Positions 6,561 to 10,014 of a stretch of 10,014 nt of DNA are shown here, piece by piece (the first letter of the stretch is position 1; the number at the start of each line of letters is the position of its first letter). The DNA is taken from positions 1 through 10,014 of the forward strand of contig JAUIEH010000060.1 in the NCBI GenBank assembly GCA_030428405.1. The letters are read 5' to 3'. The position numbers and the translations under genes were made by a program. Below the pieces are notes generated by a model. That model had not been told where the DNA came from, did no database searches, and saw only the letters and a list, made by a program, of their open reading frames with translations. The stretch comes from Alphaproteobacteria bacterium (GTDB lineage Bacteria; Pseudomonadota; Alphaproteobacteria; Caulobacterales; Maricaulaceae).

Positions 6561-8522
6561 ATGACCGACGACAACCCCAAAACTTTCTCCAGCCGGATCA
6601 GCGCACAAGCTGACCCCGCCGCCTCCGCGCATTCGCAAGCCGAAGCGGAGGCCGCAGGCCGTCTGCTCGACGCTATCGCCGACATCGTCGCCGCACGCGA
6701 CGGCGAGGGGCGCATCGTCTATGTCAACGCCGCCTTCCGGCGCGCCTTTGGCGGTCACGCGGAATATTGGCGCGGGCGTCGGCTCAATTTCGCGCCGCGC
6801 CGGACGATTGCGGGCGGACAAGGCCGCCGGCGCGTCGACATCGAAGTTGAAACTGTGGCCGGTTGGGCGTGCTTTGAATGGGAAGAGACCCCGCTTCCCG
6901 GCGGCGGCTCGATCGGGGTCGGTCGCGACGTCTCTGCGCGCCGCGCCAATGAAGCCGCGCTGCGCCATGCGCGCGAGGCGGCTGAAATTTCAGCGCGCAC
7001 GCGCGAGACCCTGTTCGCCACGATCACGCATGAATTGCGCACGCCCGCGATCGGCGTCTTGGGCATGGCTGATCTCTTGCGCGGCACGGAGTTGTCGCCG
7101 GAGCAAAACGCCTATGTGACGGCGATCTCTGATTCCGGGCGCCATCTGCTGACGCTCGTTGATGACGTGCTCGACGCCGCAAAGCTCGAGGCGGGCGCGT
7201 TCACGCTTGAACCGGTGGACGCCGACCTTGCTGACTTGCTGCGCTCGGTCGTCGAACTCGTCAGTCCGCGCGCACGCTCCAAGGGGCTGGAGACCGTTGT
7301 TTATCTCGACCCGCGCGCGCCGAAAACGATCCGCGCGGACGCCGCCCGCCTGCGTCAGATTTTGCTGAACCTCGCCGGAAATGCGGTGAAATTCACAACC
7401 CAGGGCGCCGTCGCCGTCATTGTCGATTGTCTCGAACAAAACGGCGAAGAGGCCGAACTCGTCATGCGTGTGCGCGATACCGGGCCGGGCGTTCCGGAAG
7501 CCGAGCGCCAGCGCATTTTCGAAGCCTTCGCACAGACCGACGGCGCGCGCGCTTCTGGTGTTGAAGGGACAGGGCTCGGCCTCGCCATCGTAAAGCGGCT
7601 CGTAGCCGCCATGGGCGGCGAGGTCGGATTGACCGCGCCGGCCGCCGGCGGCTCGGAGTTCTGGGTGCGGCTCAACATGCCCGTGGTCGAGCCTGCGCCG
7701 ATGGATGAAACCAAGCGGCTGGATGGCGCGCGCGTACTCGTCGTGGCCAATCAGCCGCTTTCGGCCGAGATGACCGCGCGCCAGCTCTCCGCGTTCGGCG
7801 CGCATGCCGAAATGTGCGCCGGCTGGGCGGAGATGGAATCCGCGCTGGCCAAAGACGCCGACCGCGTCGCGCTGATCGACGCGAGCATCGCCCATAGTGA
7901 AGCGCCGCATGCGCGTGCGGCTCTGGTGCTCGCCGCGCCGGATCAGCGCAGCGATCTGCAAACCTTTTTGAGCGCGGGCTATGCCGGCTGGATCATCAAG
8001 CCGTTCCGGCCCGATGCATTGGTCGCGCATACGCTGCGCGCCTGGCGCGGCGAGTGCCTGGCCGATGCCCAGCGCGAAGACGAGACGCCCGATCAGGCCG
8101 CCGCAACCCAAGCCGTGACGGCGGGCGTCCGCGTGTTGCTGGTCGAGGATAACCCGGTCAACCGAGTGCTGGCCCAGTCGGTGCTGAAGCGCGCACAAGC
8201 TGACGTGCTGACCGCCGAAACCGGTCCGGGCGCCGTCGAAGTTGCGGCCTCGGCGCGCCGGCTGGATCTCATCTTGATGGACATGCGGCTGCCCGGCTTT
8301 GACGGCCTGGAGGCGACGCGACGCATTCGCGAACTGCGAGGCGCGGCGGGACAAACGCCGATTCTCGCTTTGACCGCCAATTGCAGCGAGGAAGATCGCC
8401 GTGCGTGTCTTGAGGCCGGCATGAACGATTTTCTGTCAAAGCCGCTCGACGCAGACGCGCTGTCATCCGCCTTGGCGCGCTGGACGCGGCCAGCGAAACC
8501 GGGCCACGCTCCCGGCGTGTAA
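6561..8522 (+). CDS. Soluble PAS hybrid sensor histidine kinase with tandem receiver domains
   Basis: The 653-residue product has no transmembrane segment or signal peptide and should sense a cytoplasmic cue. The order is PAS (about 34-127, RIVYVNAAFRRAFGG), HisKA (about 145-212, ITHELRTP with phospho-acceptor His157), and HATPase_c (about 255-375). In the ATPase, the N box is NLAGNAVKF (270-278), G1 is DTGPG (306-310), the F box is FEAF (320-323), and G2 is GTGLGL (336-341). Receiver 1 (about 389-495) keeps Asp440 and Lys480, but has Ala396-Asn397 where the acidic pair should be, so it is probably a pseudo-receiver. Receiver 2 (about 522-640) is complete, with Glu529/Asp530, Asp574, Thr605 and Lys627. 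There is no Hpt domain, so phosphate from receiver 2 would need a separate phosphotransfer protein. The ATG at 6561 has only a poor ribosome site (CGAG). The signal and output are unknown, and no response regulator gene is adjacent. Confidence 0.93.
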   Translation: MTDDNPKTFSSRISAQADPAASAHSQAEAEAAGRLLDAIADIVAARDGEGRIVYVNAAFRRAFGGHAEYWRGRRLNFAPRRTIAGGQGRRRVDIEVETVAGWACFEWEETPLPGGGSIGVGRDVSARRANEAALRHAREAAEISARTRETLFATITHELRTPAIGVLGMADLLRGTELSPEQNAYVTAISDSGRHLLTLVDDVLDAAKLEAGAFTLEPVDADLADLLRSVVELVSPRARSKGLETVVYLDPRAPKTIRADAARLRQILLNLAGNAVKFTTQGAVAVIVDCLEQNGEEAELVMRVRDTGPGVPEAERQRIFEAFAQTDGARASGVEGTGLGLAIVKRLVAAMGGEVGLTAPAAGGSEFWVRLNMPVVEPAPMDETKRLDGARVLVVANQPLSAEMTARQLSAFGAHAEMCAGWAEMESALAKDADRVALIDASIAHSEAPHARAALVLAAPDQRSDLQTFLSAGYAGWIIKPFRPDALVAHTLRAWRGECLADAQREDETPDQAAATQAVTAGVRVLLVEDNPVNRVLAQSVLKRAQADVLTAETGPGAVEVAASARRLDLILMDMRLPGFDGLEATRRIRELRGAAGQTPILALTANCSEEDRRACLEAGMNDFLSKPLDADALSSALARWTRPAKPGHAPGV

Positions 8523-8575
8523 TTTGCCGGTTGGTTCGGTTGTTTGACCGGATGGCGCACGCGCGGAAGCGAGAC

Positions 8576-10014
8576 ATGACGCAAATCGAGGCGAATGCAG
8601 CAGCAGGTGATGTGGTCGAGAAGGACCGCACGCGCTCGAAACGCTATGGCTGGCGCGACGTCCTCAAAGCGATCTTCAGCGGACGCACCGGCACGATGTT
8701 CGTCCTGGGCATCGCCTCCGGCATTCCTTTTGCGGCCCTGATCGGCACGCTGAACGCCTGGCTGACGCAGTCCGACATTCGTGTCTCCACGATCGGCGTC
8801 ATCTCCTTCATCGGGCTGGCCTATTCGTTCAATTTCTTATGGGCGCCCGCACTTCAGCGCAGCTCGGTTCCAGGTTTGGGCAGGCTGGGACGGCGGCGCA
8901 GCTGGATGTTGTTCTTCCAGGCGGTGACGGTTTTCGCCTTCATCCTGATCGCGTTTTCCGACCCACAGGGCAATCTCGCCGCGATGACCGGCGCGGCCGC
9001 CATCGCCGCGTTCGCCTCGGCGTCGTTCCATGTCGTGGTGGACGCTTGGCGCATCGAGGTCGCCGACGATGACGCGCCGCTCGACCTGTTATCGTCAGTT
9101 TATCAGTTCGGCTTTCGCAGCGCGGGCTTCCTGGCCGGGGCCGTGGCTTTGCTGCTCGCCGAACGACTGGGGTGGGGCACGACCTATCTGATAGTCGCTG
9201 TCATTGCGGTGGTGTGTCTGATCCTGACCTTCTGGGCGCGCGAGCCGCGCCGCTATGACGCTGACGGCGCGTTCGCGATCGAGCCCGCAGTCGGCGGCGA
9301 CTTAAAGCCTGAGATCCGGCTTTACATCCTGGCGCCGGTCCTTCTGGGCTGGGCCTATGCCGCGTTCGCTCTGTTCGGGTTCATGGTTTCGGCCGTCACC
9401 TCTGATCCGCCGCCATCCGCGAGCGCATTCACGCGCGGGTCCGGACCGTTCATCGTTCTGGCGAGCGTGTTTTCACCCGCACTTGCGGGCGTCGCCATCA
9501 TCTTCCTGCGCAAGCGGGCGGGCGCGCTCGGCGCTTCGAGTGCGGCCTGGGCGGTCTCGCCCTTGGGCCGGCGCGTGCTCGAAATTTCCGACATTTTGTA
9601 CGCGTCGATCCTCGCGCCCATGGCGGAGCTGATCGGGCGTTTGCGCTGGGCCGCGCTGATCGTGCTCCTCCTGGCGCTGAGCTATCGCTTCACCGACGCT
9701 GTGTGGGGCGCATTCGCCTACACCTTCTATCTCGGCGACCCGGCCGCTGCGGCAGGCGCGCTGCATCATTCGCTCGACGATGTGTTCATCGCATCCAAGA
9801 CCTTCGGCGTGGCCATGACCATCGCGGGCATCGGCCTGGGCGGCGTGTTGCTGCTCAAATTCGGGCGCATGCCGATCCTGCTCGCCGGCGCGGTGCTGGC
9901 GGCGGGCACAAATCTCTTATTCGCGGATCTCGCGCTTGGCGCGTCCGCAATGGATGCGTTTTTGGGCTTCACCCAGCTCGATCACGTGTTCGGCTCGTTT
10001 GGTCTGGATCAGCG
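8576..10014 (+). CDS. ampG: AmpG-type muropeptide permease, MFS (3' end outside window)
   Basis: An open frame of 479 codons runs to the window edge without a stop. It encodes a multi-pass inner-membrane transporter of the AmpG branch of the major facilitator superfamily. Known AmpG imports GlcNAc-anhydroMurNAc peptides for peptidoglycan recycling and, in many species, for beta-lactamase induction. Family blocks are ASGIPFAALIGTLNAWL (47-63), STIGVISFIGLAYSFNFLWA (71-90), LGRRRSWML (104-112) and VVVDAWRIEV (153-162). The C-terminal half shows FTDAVWGAFAYTF (372-384) and ASKTFGVAMTIAGIGLGG (406-423). About 100 residues between the two halves (248-345) add two hydrophobic stretches and a basic loop. 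The start ATG has GGAAG (8565-8569) 6 bases upstream and lies 53 bases after the kinase stop, so co-transcription is possible. The last helices are lost at the edge. AmpG is clear by motifs; substrate range is not shown. Confidence 0.88.
   Translation, partial: MTQIEANAAAGDVVEKDRTRSKRYGWRDVLKAIFSGRTGTMFVLGIASGIPFAALIGTLNAWLTQSDIRVSTIGVISFIGLAYSFNFLWAPALQRSSVPGLGRLGRRRSWMLFFQAVTVFAFILIAFSDPQGNLAAMTGAAAIAAFASASFHVVVDAWRIEVADDDAPLDLLSSVYQFGFRSAGFLAGAVALLLAERLGWGTTYLIVAVIAVVCLILTFWAREPRRYDADGAFAIEPAVGGDLKPEIRLYILAPVLLGWAYAAFALFGFMVSAVTSDPPPSASAFTRGSGPFIVLASVFSPALAGVAIIFLRKRAGALGASSAAWAVSPLGRRVLEISDILYASILAPMAELIGRLRWAALIVLLLALSYRFTDAVWGAFAYTFYLGDPAAAAGALHHSLDDVFIASKTFGVAMTIAGIGLGGVLLLKFGRMPILLAGAVLAAGTNLLFADLALGASAMDAFLGFTQLDHVFGSFGLDQ

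Noticed and set aside
5528..6715. Minus-strand open frame of 395 codons across the oxygenase gene and the start of the kinase gene
   Set aside because: It is the antisense shadow of two well-supported plus-strand genes, has no domain or credible ribosome site, and crosses the intergenic gap.
6601..8204. A 14-base repeat GCGCACAAGCTGAC near 6601 and near 8191
   Set aside because: Both copies encode Ala-Gln-Ala-Asp in the same kinase gene using preferred codons. There is no flanking homology, so it is coincidental.
6990..8354. Minus-strand open frame of 454 codons inside the hybrid kinase gene
   Set aside because: Composition is Arg/His/Gly-rich with no recognisable domain, and the plus strand encodes a complete, motif-rich kinase over the same bases.

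Overview
The window is GC-rich chromosomal DNA with short intergenic gaps and strong G/C preference at third codon positions. It looks like an alphaproteobacterium, plausibly of the Caulobacterales/Hyphomonadaceae/Parvularculales type. The arguments are the gene content, the compact AmpG and YraN variants, and a perfect GTTC-N7-GTTC direct repeat (the LexA box form used by alphaproteobacteria) in front of comM. The genus cannot be fixed by eye.

Layout. Positions 1-1264 (minus strand, running off the left edge) encode a lipoprotein with a periplasmic-binding-protein fold, a penicillin-binding-protein activator of the LpoA type. Head to head with it, only 14 bases away, a plus-strand series begins: rsmI (16S rRNA 2'-O-methyltransferase), yraN (predicted nuclease-fold protein) and a double-BON-domain lipoprotein resembling DolP. 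The set LpoA-RsmI-YraN-DolP is the same neighbourhood as the yraL-yraM-yraN-yraP region of E. coli, so the block is anciently conserved. A 150-base gap with the LexA-type operator then leads to comM (YifB family AAA+ branch-migration helicase). After comM come a Sel1-repeat/prolyl-4-hydroxylase-like 2-oxoglutarate oxygenase, a soluble PAS hybrid histidine kinase with two receiver domains (the first degenerate), and the first 479 codons of an AmpG-type muropeptide permease that runs off the right edge.

How the genes fit together. Three products act at the cell envelope: the LpoA-like activator in peptidoglycan synthesis, the DolP-like lipoprotein in outer-membrane and division-site integrity, and AmpG in peptidoglycan recycling. 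YraN and ComM belong to DNA processing; ComM appears to be under SOS control and YraN may be weakly so. The oxygenase and hybrid kinase have no assignable substrate or pathway from sequence alone.

There are no rRNA or tRNA genes, insertion sequences, CRISPR arrays or phage genes that I can see, and no gap exceeds about 150 bases. This is mostly a housekeeping region. The points worth following are regulatory (SOS operators) and architectural (degenerate receiver, Sel1-oxygenase fusion, long Pro/Ala tail). I did not find a convincing new multi-gene system.
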